DNA from: Myxococcales bacterium
Lineage (GTDB): Bacteria; Myxococcota_A; Polyangia; Polyangiales; JAFGIB01
DNA length: 64,000 bases
Assembly: GCA_029880325.1 (NCBI GenBank)
Contig: JAOUOP010000003.1
Coordinates: 146,136-210,135, forward strand
Direction of reading: 5' to 3'
The position numbers and the translations under genes were made by a program. The notes under the pieces are model-generated. The model worked only from the letters and a program-made list of their open reading frames with translations, did no database searches and was not told the origin of the DNA. Positions 1 to 7,779 of the stretch are shown here, piece after piece. Position 1 is the stretch's first letter; each line of letters starts with the position of its first letter.

Positions 1-1
1 C

Positions 2-499
2 TGCCTGCATGAATCGGCTGACGTGGCCTTTGCCTTCGACCCGCTGGCCGAGGGCGACGAACTCGAGGTCGGCAATACGCGCCTGAAGGTTTTGCACACG
101 CCGGGTCACACGCCCGAGAGCATGAGCCTGGTGGTCACCGACCTGCGTCGGGGCAAAGAGCCCTGGTTCGTGCTCACCGGCGACTCCCTCTTCGTCGGCG
201 CCGTGGGGCGACCGGACCTGCCCGGCAATGCCCTGGAGAACGCCGCCCAACTCTACGACAGCATTCACCACAAGTTGCTTCCTCTGGGTGACGGCGTGGA
301 GGTTTACCCGGCGCATTTTTCGGGATCGCTGTGCGGTGCCGGCATGAGCGGCAAGCCCTCCAGCACCATCGCCTTCGAAAAGCGCCACAATCCCATGCTC
401 GGACTGTCGCGGGAGCGTTTCATCGAGGTGGCCTCCGAAGTCCCGCAAAAGCCCGACGCCATGGCGCAAATCCTCCGCGAAAATCAGGGGCGAGCGTGA
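2..499 (+). CDS. Metallo-beta-lactamase-fold hydrolase, C-terminal part (persulfide dioxygenase/CstB-like)
   Basis: The frame is open through the left edge, so only the C-terminal part (about 165 codons) is present; the first HxHxDH metal motif must lie outside. Visible motifs are a metal-ligand histidine in TPGHTPES, the bridging aspartate in TGDSLFVGAVGRPDL and the late histidine in PAHFSG. The GAVGRPDLPG stretch resembles the MBL half of MBL-rhodanese and persulfide dioxygenase proteins, which oxidise glutathione or CoA persulfides. No rhodanese domain follows, because the stop is shared with the next gene (GTGA overlap at 496-499). Coupling to an MFS transporter and a DsrE-like protein fits sulfur or thiol metabolism. 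The substrate is inferred, and a generic glyoxalase-II-like hydrolase is the alternative. Confidence 0.85.
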   Translation, partial: CLHESADVAFAFDPLAEGDELEVGNTRLKVLHTPGHTPESMSLVVTDLRRGKEPWFVLTGDSLFVGAVGRPDLPGNALENAAQLYDSIHHKLLPLGDGVEVYPAHFSGSLCGAGMSGKPSSTIAFEKRHNPMLGLSRERFIEVASEVPQKPDAMAQILRENQGRA

Positions 500-1773
500 A
501 CGAGCCGCGCCTGGGCCTGCGCGAGAACCTGGGGCAGTTTTCGCTCCTGGTGGTGGTCAACGCCTTCGTGGGCGCCATGGTCGGCATGGAGCGATCGATC
601 CTGCCAGCCATCGCCGAGCAGGAGTTCAAGCTGGCGGCGCGCACGGCGATCCTCTCCTTCATCGTCGTCTTCGGCGTGACCAAGGCCCTGACCAACTACT
701 TCGCCGGGCGTTTCTCCGATCGCTATGGGCGCCGCGCCGTGCTGGTAGCCGGCTGGCTGGTCGCAACCCCCGTGCCCTTCGTGCTGATGTGGGCGCCTTC
801 CTGGTCCTGGATTCTGGTCGCCAACGTGCTGCTCGGCGTTAGCCAGGGGTTGACCTGGTCGACCACGGTGATCATGAAGATCGACCTGGCCGGTCCCAAA
901 AACCGAGGCCTGGCCATGGGTTTGAATGAATTCGCCGGCTACTTCGCCGTCGCGCTTGCCGCCCTGGCCACCGGCTTCATCGCCGCCCGCCACGGGCTGC
1001 GGCCCGAGCCCTTCTACCTGGGCGTGGGCTTCGTGGTCATGGGGCTTTTGCTGTCGCTGGTGCTGGTGCGCGAGACCCGCCATCACGTGGGTGTGGAGTC
1101 GCGCCTGGTCGGCGGCGATGCGCATGAAAACGTCCCGTCGGCGCGCACGGTCTTCCTTCGCACATCCTTCACCCACCGCGATCTCTCCTCGGTGAGCCAG
1201 GCCGGCATGGTCAATAACCTCAACGACGGCATGGCCTGGGGCCTGTTTCCGCTGCTGTTCGCGGGTGCCGGCATGTCGCTCGGCCAGATCGGCACGCTGG
1301 CGGCGATCTATCCCGCGGTTTGGGGGCTGTTGCAGCTGGTCACCGGCGCCTATTCCGACCGCGTCGGACGCAAGTGGCTGATCGTGGGCGGCATGTGGAT
1401 CCAGGCGCTGGGCATCGTCGCGATCGCGCTATCGACTTCCTTTGGCGGTTTCGCCCTCGGCGCTGCCTTGCTGGGGCTGGGTACCGCGATGGTTTACCCG
1501 ACGCTACTGGCCGCCATCGGCGACGTCGCCCACCCCAGCTGGCGCGCCTCCGCGGTCGGTGTCTACAGGCTGTGGCGCGATCTGGGCTATGCCGTGGGCG
1601 CCGTGCTTGCGGGCGTGGTGGCGGATGCCTTCGGTCTGACGGCTGCGACGCTCGCGATCGCGGCGCTGACCTTCGCCTCGGGCCTATTTTCGGTGTTGCG
1701 CATGGGTGAGACCCTGAAGCGTACGGAGGCGGCGGGCATCGCACAGGGCGCTGCCGACGTGGGCCGCGCATGA
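496..1773 (+). CDS. Major facilitator superfamily transporter
   Basis: This is a 425-residue integral membrane protein with about twelve hydrophobic segments. The GRFSDRYGRRAVLV stretch between helices 2 and 3 is the classic MFS motif A, and a degenerate second copy (GAYSDRVGRKWLIV) appears in the second half. The GTG start at 496 overlaps the stop of the MBL hydrolase gene by four bases, so the two are probably translationally coupled; an open frame continues upstream to 331 but lies inside the hydrolase gene. The gene ends in an ATGA overlap with the DsrE-like gene. The substrate cannot be read from sequence; the neighbours suggest a sulfur-containing or thiol-reactive compound. Confidence 0.9.
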   Translation: MNEPRLGLRENLGQFSLLVVVNAFVGAMVGMERSILPAIAEQEFKLAARTAILSFIVVFGVTKALTNYFAGRFSDRYGRRAVLVAGWLVATPVPFVLMWAPSWSWILVANVLLGVSQGLTWSTTVIMKIDLAGPKNRGLAMGLNEFAGYFAVALAALATGFIAARHGLRPEPFYLGVGFVVMGLLLSLVLVRETRHHVGVESRLVGGDAHENVPSARTVFLRTSFTHRDLSSVSQAGMVNNLNDGMAWGLFPLLFAGAGMSLGQIGTLAAIYPAVWGLLQLVTGAYSDRVGRKWLIVGGMWIQALGIVAIALSTSFGGFALGAALLGLGTAMVYPTLLAAIGDVAHPSWRASAVGVYRLWRDLGYAVGAVLAGVVADAFGLTAATLAIAALTFASGLFSVLRMGETLKRTEAAGIAQGAADVGRA

Positions 1774-2132
1774 CCATGACCCAGCAAACACTCTTCATCC
1801 TCAACGACGCGCCATATGGCAGCGAGCGCAGTTACAACGGCACGCGCCTGGCCAATGCCCTGGCCAAGCGCGAGGGGCATCGGGTGCGCATCTTCCTGAT
1901 GGGCGACGCCGCCGCCTGCGCTCGCCGCGGCCAGCATCCACCCAAGGGCTACTACTGCCTCGAGACGATGCTGGTGGCCGCCGCCCACCGCGGCGCGGAA
2001 ATCGCTGTCTGCGGCACTTGCATGGATGCGCGCGGGCTCTCAGAGGACGAGCTGTGCGAGGGCAGTCGGCGCAGCACGCTCGAGGAGCTGGCCGACTGGA
2101 CCGAGTGGGCCGAGCGCACGCTGGTTTTCTGA
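1770..2132 (+). CDS. DsrE family protein
   Basis: This 120-residue cytoplasmic protein has the DsrE/DsrF-like alpha/beta fold pattern, beginning with the strand [13 protein letters not shown] and carrying the late cysteine pair [10 protein letters not shown], where DsrE-type sulfur carriers hold their persulfide cysteine. Other cysteines occur near residues 50 and 64. The start ATG overlaps the MFS stop (ATGA), making it the third gene of a coupled cluster. DsrE-family proteins pass persulfide sulfur between partners, so a carrier role beside an MBL persulfide-hydrolase-like enzyme is plausible. The family is confident; the partner assignment is inference. Confidence 0.85.
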   Translation: MTMTQQTLFILNDAPYGSERSYNGTRLANALAKREGHRVRIFLMGDAAACARRGQHPPKGYYCLETMLVAAAHRGAEIAVCGTCMDARGLSEDELCEGSRRSTLEELADWTEWAERTLVF

Positions 2133-2205
2133 GCGGAGCGGGGACCGCGGCTCGCTCCGTCTTGTGGTCGGCGCTCCATCGACGTATAGCCACAGGCCCA
2201 AGCGC

Positions 2206-2652
2206 ATGAATAAGAGCATCCTATTTCTCTGCGTCGCCAACTCGGCCCGCAGCCAGATGGCCGAGGGGCTTGCGCGTTCGCTCTTCGGCGAGCGCATCCC
2301 GGTGCAGAGCGCGGGCAGCGCACCGAGCCGCGTCAACCCCTACGCCCTCGAGGTGATGGCCGAGCTCGACATCGACCTTGGAGCCCATCACTCCAAGTCG
2401 GTGCAGGACATCGACCCGGCCACCGCGGACACCGTGATCACGCTGTGCGCCGAAGAGGTCTGCCCGGCGTTTTTGGGCCAGGCCAAGCGTCTGCACTGGC
2501 CGATTCCCGATCCGGCCAGCGACGACCCGGCGCTGTCGCGGCAGCAGCAGCTCGAGCGCTTCAGGGTCGCCCGCGACACCATCGCGGCCAAGCTCGAGCA
2601 GCTTGCGCAGGAGCTTCAGGACTCGACCAACTCGAAGTCGCCGAGGGGGTAG
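2206..2652 (+). CDS. arsC: Arsenate reductase, low-molecular-weight phosphatase (thioredoxin-coupled) type
   Basis: This 148-residue protein starts [18 protein letters not shown]. It carries the CX5R phosphate-binding loop (CVANSARS, catalytic Cys about residue 9) and the acid aspartate in the IPDPAS loop typical of LMW phosphatases. A cysteine pair in LCAEEVCP (about residues 84 and 89) matches the position of the resolving cysteines of thioredoxin-dependent arsenate reductases, favouring reduction of arsenate over tyrosine-phosphate hydrolysis. The ATG at 2206 lies 73 bases after the DsrE-like gene. Its 3' end overlaps the converging AlkC-type gene by 37 bases. No arsenite pump or ArsR regulator is recognised nearby, although the MFS protein upstream could be an exporter. 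Confidence 0.87.
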   Translation: MNKSILFLCVANSARSQMAEGLARSLFGERIPVQSAGSAPSRVNPYALEVMAELDIDLGAHHSKSVQDIDPATADTVITLCAEEVCPAFLGQAKRLHWPIPDPASDDPALSRQQQLERFRVARDTIAAKLEQLAQELQDSTNSKSPRG

Positions 2653-3734
2653 GGCGCTCCGTTGATCCGCAGCTCGACCCGGTGGGTGCCGGGCCAGTAT
2701 CTGCGGGTCGAGATGGGGGCGAAGGAGATGGTGGCCTGCAGCTCGCGCTGGGCGCCGGCGGCGAGCTTGAGCTTGCGCAGCTTGAAGACCTTGGGGCTCA
2801 GGCTGCCGTTGGCCTTGACGTAGTGTACGGCGTAGTCGACCAGCAGTGCCTGCTCGCCCTGGGCCTCGCTCTCGAGCCCAAAGGACAAGCGCAGGTCCGC
2901 GCCCAGGCGCACGCGTCTGGGAGTTATGCGCACGTCCTGCAGGCGCACGCGGGGGCGCGAGCCATAGCCCATCAGCTCGAGCGCGCCCGGGTGTGAGCGC
3001 TTGATCAGCGTGCGCAGACCGTGGCCGATGATCCAGCGCCGGCCTTCGCCCGCGTCCCGGCTCCAGCGCCTGCAGGTCTCGACCACCAACTCGGGGTGAT
3101 CTTTGCTGATGTCGTTGAGGTTATTGGCCACCGAACGTTGCACGTAGCGCGCAGGGTCGTCCTTGAGCCGCTCGAGCAGCGATAGCACGGGGGCGGGATC
3201 CTCGATCAGCGCCGGGATGCGCGCGGCCCAGGGCAGGCGCGGGCGCATGCCCTCGGAGACCAGGCGCCGCACGTGCTCGTCGCGGTCCCGCGACCAGCGC
3301 CCGAGCTCGCGATGGGCGCGCTTGGGGTAGCGCTCGATGAAGGGACGCACGGCCCCCTCCGCTGAGAACAGGTGGGTGATGCGTCGCAGGGTGGCCATCG
3401 AAGCGTCGAAGTCGTCGACACCGTGGCGCTCCACGAAGAAGAAGAGCGGCCAGGCGGCAAAGCCGCGCAACGCATCGTCCGGGTCCCCCGCTTCCCAGCT
3501 CGCGGCGGCCCGATCGATGACCTCGAGCGCCGCGCGATAGTCGTCGGGCAGGTGCGCCGCGAGCGCCTCGGCCACGTGCACGGCGCGCTCCTTGAGCTCG
3601 AGCTTGCCGAGGCCCCTGCACGCCGCAGCCACAAAGGCTTTGTCCGCGAAGTCCGGCCAGACGCGTTCGATGTTCTGCGCAAGGCGCGTGACCGCTTCGC
3701 GCCCGAGGCTGTCTTTCATCGCTTTGGTGCCCAT
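2616..3734 (-). CDS. AlkC-type DNA alkylation repair glycosylase
   Basis: The protein has 372 residues. The first 260 are alpha-helical HEAT-like repeats with the AlkC/AlkD pattern (for example [19 protein letters not shown] and an [14 protein letters not shown] stretch). The last 110 residues are beta-rich and look like the Ig-like domain found on many AlkC proteins. AlkC-type enzymes excise N3-alkylated bases from DNA without base flipping. ATG at 3734 is preferred because it directly precedes the conserved KDSLG start; the frame is open to 3800, but that stretch overlaps the upstream gene. It is the last gene of a minus-strand set with a WYL regulator, a family often linked to DNA damage. 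The exact catalytic residues were not identified. Confidence 0.8.
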   Translation of the reverse strand: MGTKAMKDSLGREAVTRLAQNIERVWPDFADKAFVAAACRGLGKLELKERAVHVAEALAAHLPDDYRAALEVIDRAAASWEAGDPDDALRGFAAWPLFFFVERHGVDDFDASMATLRRITHLFSAEGAVRPFIERYPKRAHRELGRWSRDRDEHVRRLVSEGMRPRLPWAARIPALIEDPAPVLSLLERLKDDPARYVQRSVANNLNDISKDHPELVVETCRRWSRDAGEGRRWIIGHGLRTLIKRSHPGALELMGYGSRPRVRLQDVRITPRRVRLGADLRLSFGLESEAQGEQALLVDYAVHYVKANGSLSPKVFKLRKLKLAAGAQRELQATISFAPISTRRYWPGTHRVELRINGAPYPLGDFELVES

Positions 3735-3750
3735 GGGCAGAGCCTCCGTC

Positions 3751-4086
3751 TCAGCCGTAGGTGGCCAGGGAGCTGCAGATGTCGATGCTCTCCGAGGCAT
3801 CCGAGCTCTCGTCGATCTCCATGACTTCGAAGAAGGCGCGGCACACCTCCGATTCCCGCTCGGCCTGCATCACGGCCTCGGCGTCGTCCATGCTACGGAA
3901 CTGGATGATGTCGAGGTAGTCACCCTCAGCCCTACGCACCAGCTCGCGGCGCAAGACGCCCGGTTGGTGGCGGACGAACTGCTCCTGGAAGCGGTCTGAG
4001 GCGGCGATTAGATCGTTTTCGGTCCTGCCGGGCGCGAGCTTGATTGGGGCGAGGATGGTGATGGCTTGGTTCATGGCTTGGTTCAT
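3751..4086 (-). CDS. Small dimeric alpha/beta-barrel (antibiotic biosynthesis monooxygenase-like) protein
   Basis: This 111-residue protein has a ferredoxin-like beta-alpha-beta pattern (ITILAPIKLAPGRTEN, then PGVLRRELV, then DYLDIIQFRS), which resembles ABM/Dabb-type dimeric barrels. A good ribosome binding site (AGGAG, seven bases before ATG 4086) supports this start. The first eight residues arise from a 12-base tandem duplication (MNQAMNQA), so ATG 4074 is an alternative. It lies between a WYL regulator and an AlkC-type repair gene on the same strand. The function is unknown, and the fold assignment is moderate. Confidence 0.65.
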   Translation of the reverse strand: MNQAMNQAITILAPIKLAPGRTENDLIAASDRFQEQFVRHQPGVLRRELVRRAEGDYLDIIQFRSMDDAEAVMQAERESEVCRAFFEVMEIDESSDASESIDICSSLATYG

Positions 4087-4190
4087 GGTTGTGCTCCTCT
4101 CGGACGCTCCGAGGTATGAGGCATGAACTCTAGCTATCTTCTATTCATGACAGGTGCTGTCACTATTGTAACCGCCTACTGCACTCCGCA

Positions 4191-4934
4191 TCAGCGCGAC
4201 AGCAGCGGCTTCAGGTGCGCGTCGTCGGGTAGCTGCGCTTCGATCACCGCAGCGTTCGGGGAGAAGCGGTGCTCGGCGAGCAGGCGCGGGCGGGCGATGC
4301 GGTCCATGCGAAACATGCGGGGCTCACCCTTGTCGATGTCGTGGGCGAGCACGTACCAGAGCGGCGATTGGACCAGCAGCCCGTGGGGCTCCACGCGCCG
4401 AACGGATTTGCGACCGTGGCGGTCGCGATAGTGGAAGCCGAGCCCGAGACCCGCGGTGAAGGCGGCCTCGAAGTGACCGAGCAACTCGGGGGGCGGCGTG
4501 CCGGCGCCCTCCCGAGTGGCCGCGCTGGCCGCCGGGCCCACATAGACTCGGCGGCACAGGGCCCTGAGCTCACGCGCCTTGTGCCGAGGCAGGCTGCCGA
4601 GCAGTTTGGCCAGGGCCGAGCGTGCAGCTTCGCCCCAGGGCAGGTCGCTGGCCTCGCGCGACAGCCGCGCTGCCAGCCAGATCGAGGCCGCCTCGGCCAA
4701 CGATAGGTGCACGGCTGTCACGCCCCGGTCGCTCTCGAGGCGCACGCCGCCGCCGGGACCGGGTTCGCCCGTGATCGGCATCCCGCGCTCGCGCAGGGTC
4801 GCCAGATCCCGAAGCAGCGTGCGCTCGCTGACGCCGAGTTCGGTCGCGAGCGCCAAGACCGTGGTTCCCTCGCTGGCGCGCAGCAATTCGGCGAGATCCA
4901 GCAGGCGTTCGGCACGGCCCATCGCTGTCAGCAT
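4191..4934 (-). CDS. YafY/WYL-domain transcriptional regulator with DeoR-type HTH
   Basis: The protein has 247 residues. The N-terminal winged helix (residues 5-60: GRAERLLDLAELL, LGVSERTLLRDLATL) is a typical HTH_11/DeoR reader head. The C-terminal half holds the WYL-type ligand domain, with SPLWYVLAHDIDKGEPRMFRMDRI carrying the aromatic and arginine residues of that motif. WYL regulators bind nucleic-acid or nucleotide ligands and often control DNA-damage or defence genes. It is followed on the same strand by the barrel protein (104-base gap) and the AlkC-type glycosylase, which it may regulate. ATG 4922 is an alternative start four codons downstream. Confidence 0.87.
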   Translation of the reverse strand: MLTAMGRAERLLDLAELLRASEGTTVLALATELGVSERTLLRDLATLRERGMPITGEPGPGGGVRLESDRGVTAVHLSLAEAASIWLAARLSREASDLPWGEAARSALAKLLGSLPRHKARELRALCRRVYVGPAASAATREGAGTPPPELLGHFEAAFTAGLGLGFHYRDRHGRKSVRRVEPHGLLVQSPLWYVLAHDIDKGEPRMFRMDRIARPRLLAEHRFSPNAAVIEAQLPDDAHLKPLLSR

Positions 4935-4955
4935 TTGTCACCGATGGCGACGACG

Positions 4956-5561
4956 TCAAGAGCGGTGCGGGTCCAGGGCCTCGCCCGCCCGCGCCGTGTA
5001 GCGTTCGAGCTGCTCGACGATGCCAGCGGGCCAAGCGAGGGTCAGGTCGGCCAAGCGCTCGAAGTCGGCTGCGAAGAGGGCGCGCGTGGCTTCCTCGAAG
5101 TCGGGCTGGTCGCCAGCGATGTCCCATATGAAACGGTGGGCCGCGTCGATGGCCTTGCGCGCGCGGGCTTCGGGGGCCTGGGCCTTTGCCGCCGCTTCCA
5201 CCAGACGCCGCAGTGTCGCCGAGGCGCCGCCGCGCTGCTCCGACAGCCACTGCCAGTGCCGCGGCAGCAGCGAGACCTCGCGCGAGACCACGCCCAGTCG
5301 CGGCCGGCCCGGTCCACGCCGGGGCTCAGCCGCCGGCGGTGGCTCGGGCGGGGCGTCGAGGCGGGCGAGCACCTGCGTGAGGCTGCCGTCGTAGTCGACG
5401 TCCACAACACGCCCGCTGTCGTCGTCGTAGAGCGCCAGGCGCCGGGTTTCGCCGTCGTCGAGTTGCCCCTTGCCCAGGGCCACCAGCTCCCGCAGGGGAC
5501 CGCGCCCCAGCAGCTCGGTACCGGCAAAGCCGGCCACGATCTGCGGTGTATTGGTATCCAT
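4956..5561 (-). CDS. DUF2239 family protein
   Basis: This 201-residue protein matches the DUF2239 pattern: an N-terminal segment VAGFAGTELLGRGPLRELVALG, a central AT-hook-like basic motif (RRGPGRPRLG, about residues 80-90), and a helical half with LLPRHWQWLSEQRGGASATLRRLVE and a RFIWDIAGDQPDFEEA stretch. The family has no established function; the GRP motif suggests contact with DNA. Immediately upstream of the start are two copies of a palindromic operator (5570-5612), so expression is probably repressor-controlled, perhaps by the protein itself. The stop is 21 bases from the WYL regulator start, so they may share a transcript. Confidence 0.82.
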   Translation of the reverse strand: MDTNTPQIVAGFAGTELLGRGPLRELVALGKGQLDDGETRRLALYDDDSGRVVDVDYDGSLTQVLARLDAPPEPPPAAEPRRGPGRPRLGVVSREVSLLPRHWQWLSEQRGGASATLRRLVEAAAKAQAPEARARKAIDAAHRFIWDIAGDQPDFEEATRALFAADFERLADLTLAWPAGIVEQLERYTARAGEALDPHRS

Positions 5562-5569
5562 GCACCCAG

Positions 5570-5612
5570 TATTACCCGGGTAAAATTCCCGCGCAATATT
5601 ATCCGGGTAAAA
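5570..5612. promoter_or_regulatory. Twin palindromic operator upstream of the DUF2239 gene
   Basis: TTACCCGGGTAA (5572-5583, a perfect 12-bp palindrome) and TTATCCGGGTAA (5599-5610, one mismatch) lie 27 bp apart start to start, between 10 and 50 bases upstream of the DUF2239 start codon. Flanking bases are also shared (TATTA before, AAA after). The 27-bp period is about two and a half helical turns. The position and symmetry fit a dimeric repressor site overlapping the promoter. Confidence 0.7.
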
Positions 5613-5630
5613 ATAGCGGGGCAGCCCCGT

Positions 5631-5762
5631 TCAGCAGCTCTCGCAACCGGGCCCGCGCGGCTCGCAGGCGATGATGCGTCCTCGGGCGTCGAGGGCGAAC
5701 TCGCAGCAGGCCTCCAGTAGCAGTCGCAGCTTGGCCCGTCCCCGCTGCACCCGCGACTTCAT
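5631..5762 (-). pseudogene. C-terminal remnant of a SigZ-type ECF sigma factor
   Basis: The minus-strand frame ending at 5631 encodes MKSRVQRGRAKLRLLL, then EACCEFALDARGRIIACEPR and a GCESC tail. This closely resembles the last 40 or so residues of SigZ-like ECF sigma factors: the end of the region 4.2 recognition helix, then the CC-F-x-D-x-x-G signature and terminal cysteines. Upstream codons do not resemble region 2 or the rest of region 4, and I found no matching segment in the other minus-strand frames up to 6040. The gene therefore appears truncated. The remaining 275 bases up to the CBS gene show no other feature. Confidence 0.6.
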
Positions 5763-6037
5763 GGCCTGGCTCCTTTTTGGGCTTGGCGCGGCGGCTGGCT
5801 CGGCCCGGCCGTGCCTCTCACCTGGAGGACGGGCCTTGTCGCCAAAGGACGCAAGGTCGGAGCCAGCGGTCGCATTTTTGTCGCGACCACGGCCCCAGCC
5901 GGGCGCCTCAGTGTGCCAGCCGGCTCGCCCGGGCCAATGCGGTTTGCCCGCGGCGCACCCGTGCGTACTTCGTGGGGGCCCCTGGAGCCACAGGCATCCG
6001 GGCGCTTCCATGCAAAGTCCCTGAAGGGAGGACGACA

Positions 6038-6874
6038 GTGAAGGTCAAAGACGTGATGCAGCGGAAGGTCACGACCGTCGCCGAAGATGACAAGCTGGGC
6101 CTGGCCCTGCAGTTGATGCTGTGGAATGAGATCCGCCATCTGCCGGTGCTGCGCGCCGCCGACGGCAGGGTTACGGGCATCGTCAGCGAGCGCGACGTGC
6201 TGCGCGCCCGGCAGGGCGGCGACGACGGGCAGGTGCTCGAGCGCCAGGTGCGCGAGTTCATGACCTCGCCGGTCGACCACATCCATCCCAACGCCGAGCT
6301 GGCCGATGCCGCCGCCGATCTGAGCACGCGCAAGCTCGGCTGTCTGCCGGTGGTCGATGGTGGGGAGCTGGTGGGCATCGTCACCGTCAGCGACCTTTTG
6401 GGCACCATGGCCCAGTCGCCCCTCAAGCGCAGCGAGCCCCTGCGCGACGGTGCCACGGCCAGCACGCTGATGCAGCGCGATCCGATCACCGCCCACGCCG
6501 ACGACGGTCTGCTGTCGGCCACCTCCAAGATGATGGCCGCGGGCGTGCGGCATCTGGTCGTGGTGGATGCCGACGGGCAGGTGCTGGGCATCGTTTCCGA
6601 TCGCGATGTGCGCACGGTCATCGGCGATCCCGTCGCAGCCCTGGAGGCCGCTGCCGACGGCAAGGCCTCAGACGCCCTGCAGCGGTTGCGTGTGGAGGAC
6701 GCGATGACGCCCGACCCGCGCACGGTGCCGATCGATGAGAACGTGCGCCTTCTTCTCGACGCCCTGCTCACCGATCGTTTCGGCGCCCTGCCCGTGGTCG
6801 ACGCCCAGGAGCGCCTGGTGGGCATCGTTTCCTACATCGATGTCCTGCGCCACGTGGCTGCGGCCATGGAGTAG
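6038..6874 (+). CDS. Four-CBS-domain protein
   Basis: This 278-residue soluble protein is built of four CBS motifs (two Bateman modules), starting near residues 3, 70, 148 and 215. Each has a VxDVM/DAMT-type start and an HLPV(L/V)..GxxxGIVS..D end. Such modules bind AMP, ATP or SAM and gate partner activity; no fused effector domain is present. The start is GTG 6038, preceded by GGGAGG at good spacing. The open frame continues upstream to 5777 without CBS-like sequence. The stress and CBS genes downstream suggest a shared energy- or stress-sensing theme. Confidence 0.88.
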   Translation: MKVKDVMQRKVTTVAEDDKLGLALQLMLWNEIRHLPVLRAADGRVTGIVSERDVLRARQGGDDGQVLERQVREFMTSPVDHIHPNAELADAAADLSTRKLGCLPVVDGGELVGIVTVSDLLGTMAQSPLKRSEPLRDGATASTLMQRDPITAHADDGLLSATSKMMAAGVRHLVVVDADGQVLGIVSDRDVRTVIGDPVAALEAAADGKASDALQRLRVEDAMTPDPRTVPIDENVRLLLDALLTDRFGALPVVDAQERLVGIVSYIDVLRHVAAAME

Positions 6875-6924
6875 CGGCGCTTGACAGTCGCAATCGCCTG
6901 CGCCGAAATTCACGCGGTTTCAGC

Positions 6925-7368
6925 GTGGGCGAAAGCGAGCATCAGGTCCCGGAGTTTCGGCTCGACGTGCGCGTCGAGGGCGCCGACGTGGACGAGCAGG
7001 GCCACGTCTCCAACATCGTCTACGTGCGCTGGATTCAGGATGTGGCCGTGGCCCACTCCACGGCCCTGGGCTACGCCCACGCCGACTATGTTGGGCTCGG
7101 ATCGTTCTTCGTGGTGCGCAAGCACGAGGTCGAGTACCTGCGCCCGGCCTACGCGGGCGAAGAGGTCGCCCTGCTGACGCACATCGCGCGCTGGCGTGCG
7201 GCCTCCTGCGAGCGCAAGACCCGCATCGAGCGCGTCTCGGACGGCGCGCTGCTGTGCCGCGCCACCACTTTGTGGGCCTTCATCGACATCGCCACGGGCA
7301 AGCCCATGCGCATCCCCGGCGAGATGAAAGAGGGCTTCGGGTTCGCGGGTGTCAACGCACGACGGTGA
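6925..7368 (+). CDS. Acyl-CoA thioesterase, 4HBT hotdog fold
   Basis: This 147-residue protein has a single hotdog domain. The signature is DVDEQGHVSNIVYVRWIQD near residue 25, with the 4-hydroxybenzoyl-CoA thioesterase-type catalytic aspartate and the N-x-x-Y-x-x-(W/Y) motif, followed by VEYLRPAYAGEEV. It probably hydrolyses acyl-CoA thioesters in the cytoplasm. The start is GTG 6925. Its 3' end overlaps the converging universal stress protein gene by 17 bases. Confidence 0.87.
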   Translation: MGESEHQVPEFRLDVRVEGADVDEQGHVSNIVYVRWIQDVAVAHSTALGYAHADYVGLGSFFVVRKHEVEYLRPAYAGEEVALLTHIARWRAASCERKTRIERVSDGALLCRATTLWAFIDIATGKPMRIPGEMKEGFGFAGVNARR

Positions 7369-7777
7369 CGGGGCAGGGCGCGTGCCGGATCACGCGTTCG
7401 CTCACGCTTCCGATCAGCACTTCCTGCATCGGCGATAGCCCGCGGCTGCCCATGACGATGTGGATGAAGCCTTCGTTCTCGGCCATGGCCAAGATCTCCT
7501 TGGCCGGATCGCCGAAGACCTGGCGATGGCTGAGCTTCACCTCGCCCATCGAGGCCTCGGCTTTGCTGAAGGCGGCTTTCGACACCTCGTCCTGGGCCTT
7601 GCCCAGATCGACCTGGCTCAGCGCCACCAGCCCCATCGCTGCGACCGCAGTCGCGTCGTAGACGTGCACGAGCGTGACCTCCGCGTCCAGGGCCCGCGCC
7701 AGCTCGGCGGCCTGGGCCGCGGCCCGGCACGAGCCGTCCGAACCATCCACCGGTACCAGAATCTTCTTGGCGCCCAC
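7352..7777 (-). CDS. Universal stress protein, UspA family
   Basis: This 141-residue single-domain Usp begins KKILVPVDGSDGSCRAA. It carries the ATP-binding signature G2xG9(S/T), seen as MGSRGLSPMQEVLIGSVSERV near the C-terminus, so it belongs to the ATP-binding class. The start is GTG 7777, preceded by AAGGAA and lying two bases after the stop of the upstream CBS gene, which implies one transcript. Proteins of this class bind ATP and support survival under stress; the target is unknown. Confidence 0.9.
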   Translation of the reverse strand: MGAKKILVPVDGSDGSCRAAAQAAELARALDAEVTLVHVYDATAVAAMGLVALSQVDLGKAQDEVSKAAFSKAEASMGEVKLSHRQVFGDPAKEILAMAENEGFIHIVMGSRGLSPMQEVLIGSVSERVIRHAPCPVTVVR

Positions 7778-7779
7778 GC

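Noticed and set aside
6881..6909. Promoter for the thioesterase gene (TTGACA at 6881)
   Set aside because: The -35 is perfect, but the hexamer 17 bases later (CGAAAT) is a poor -10.
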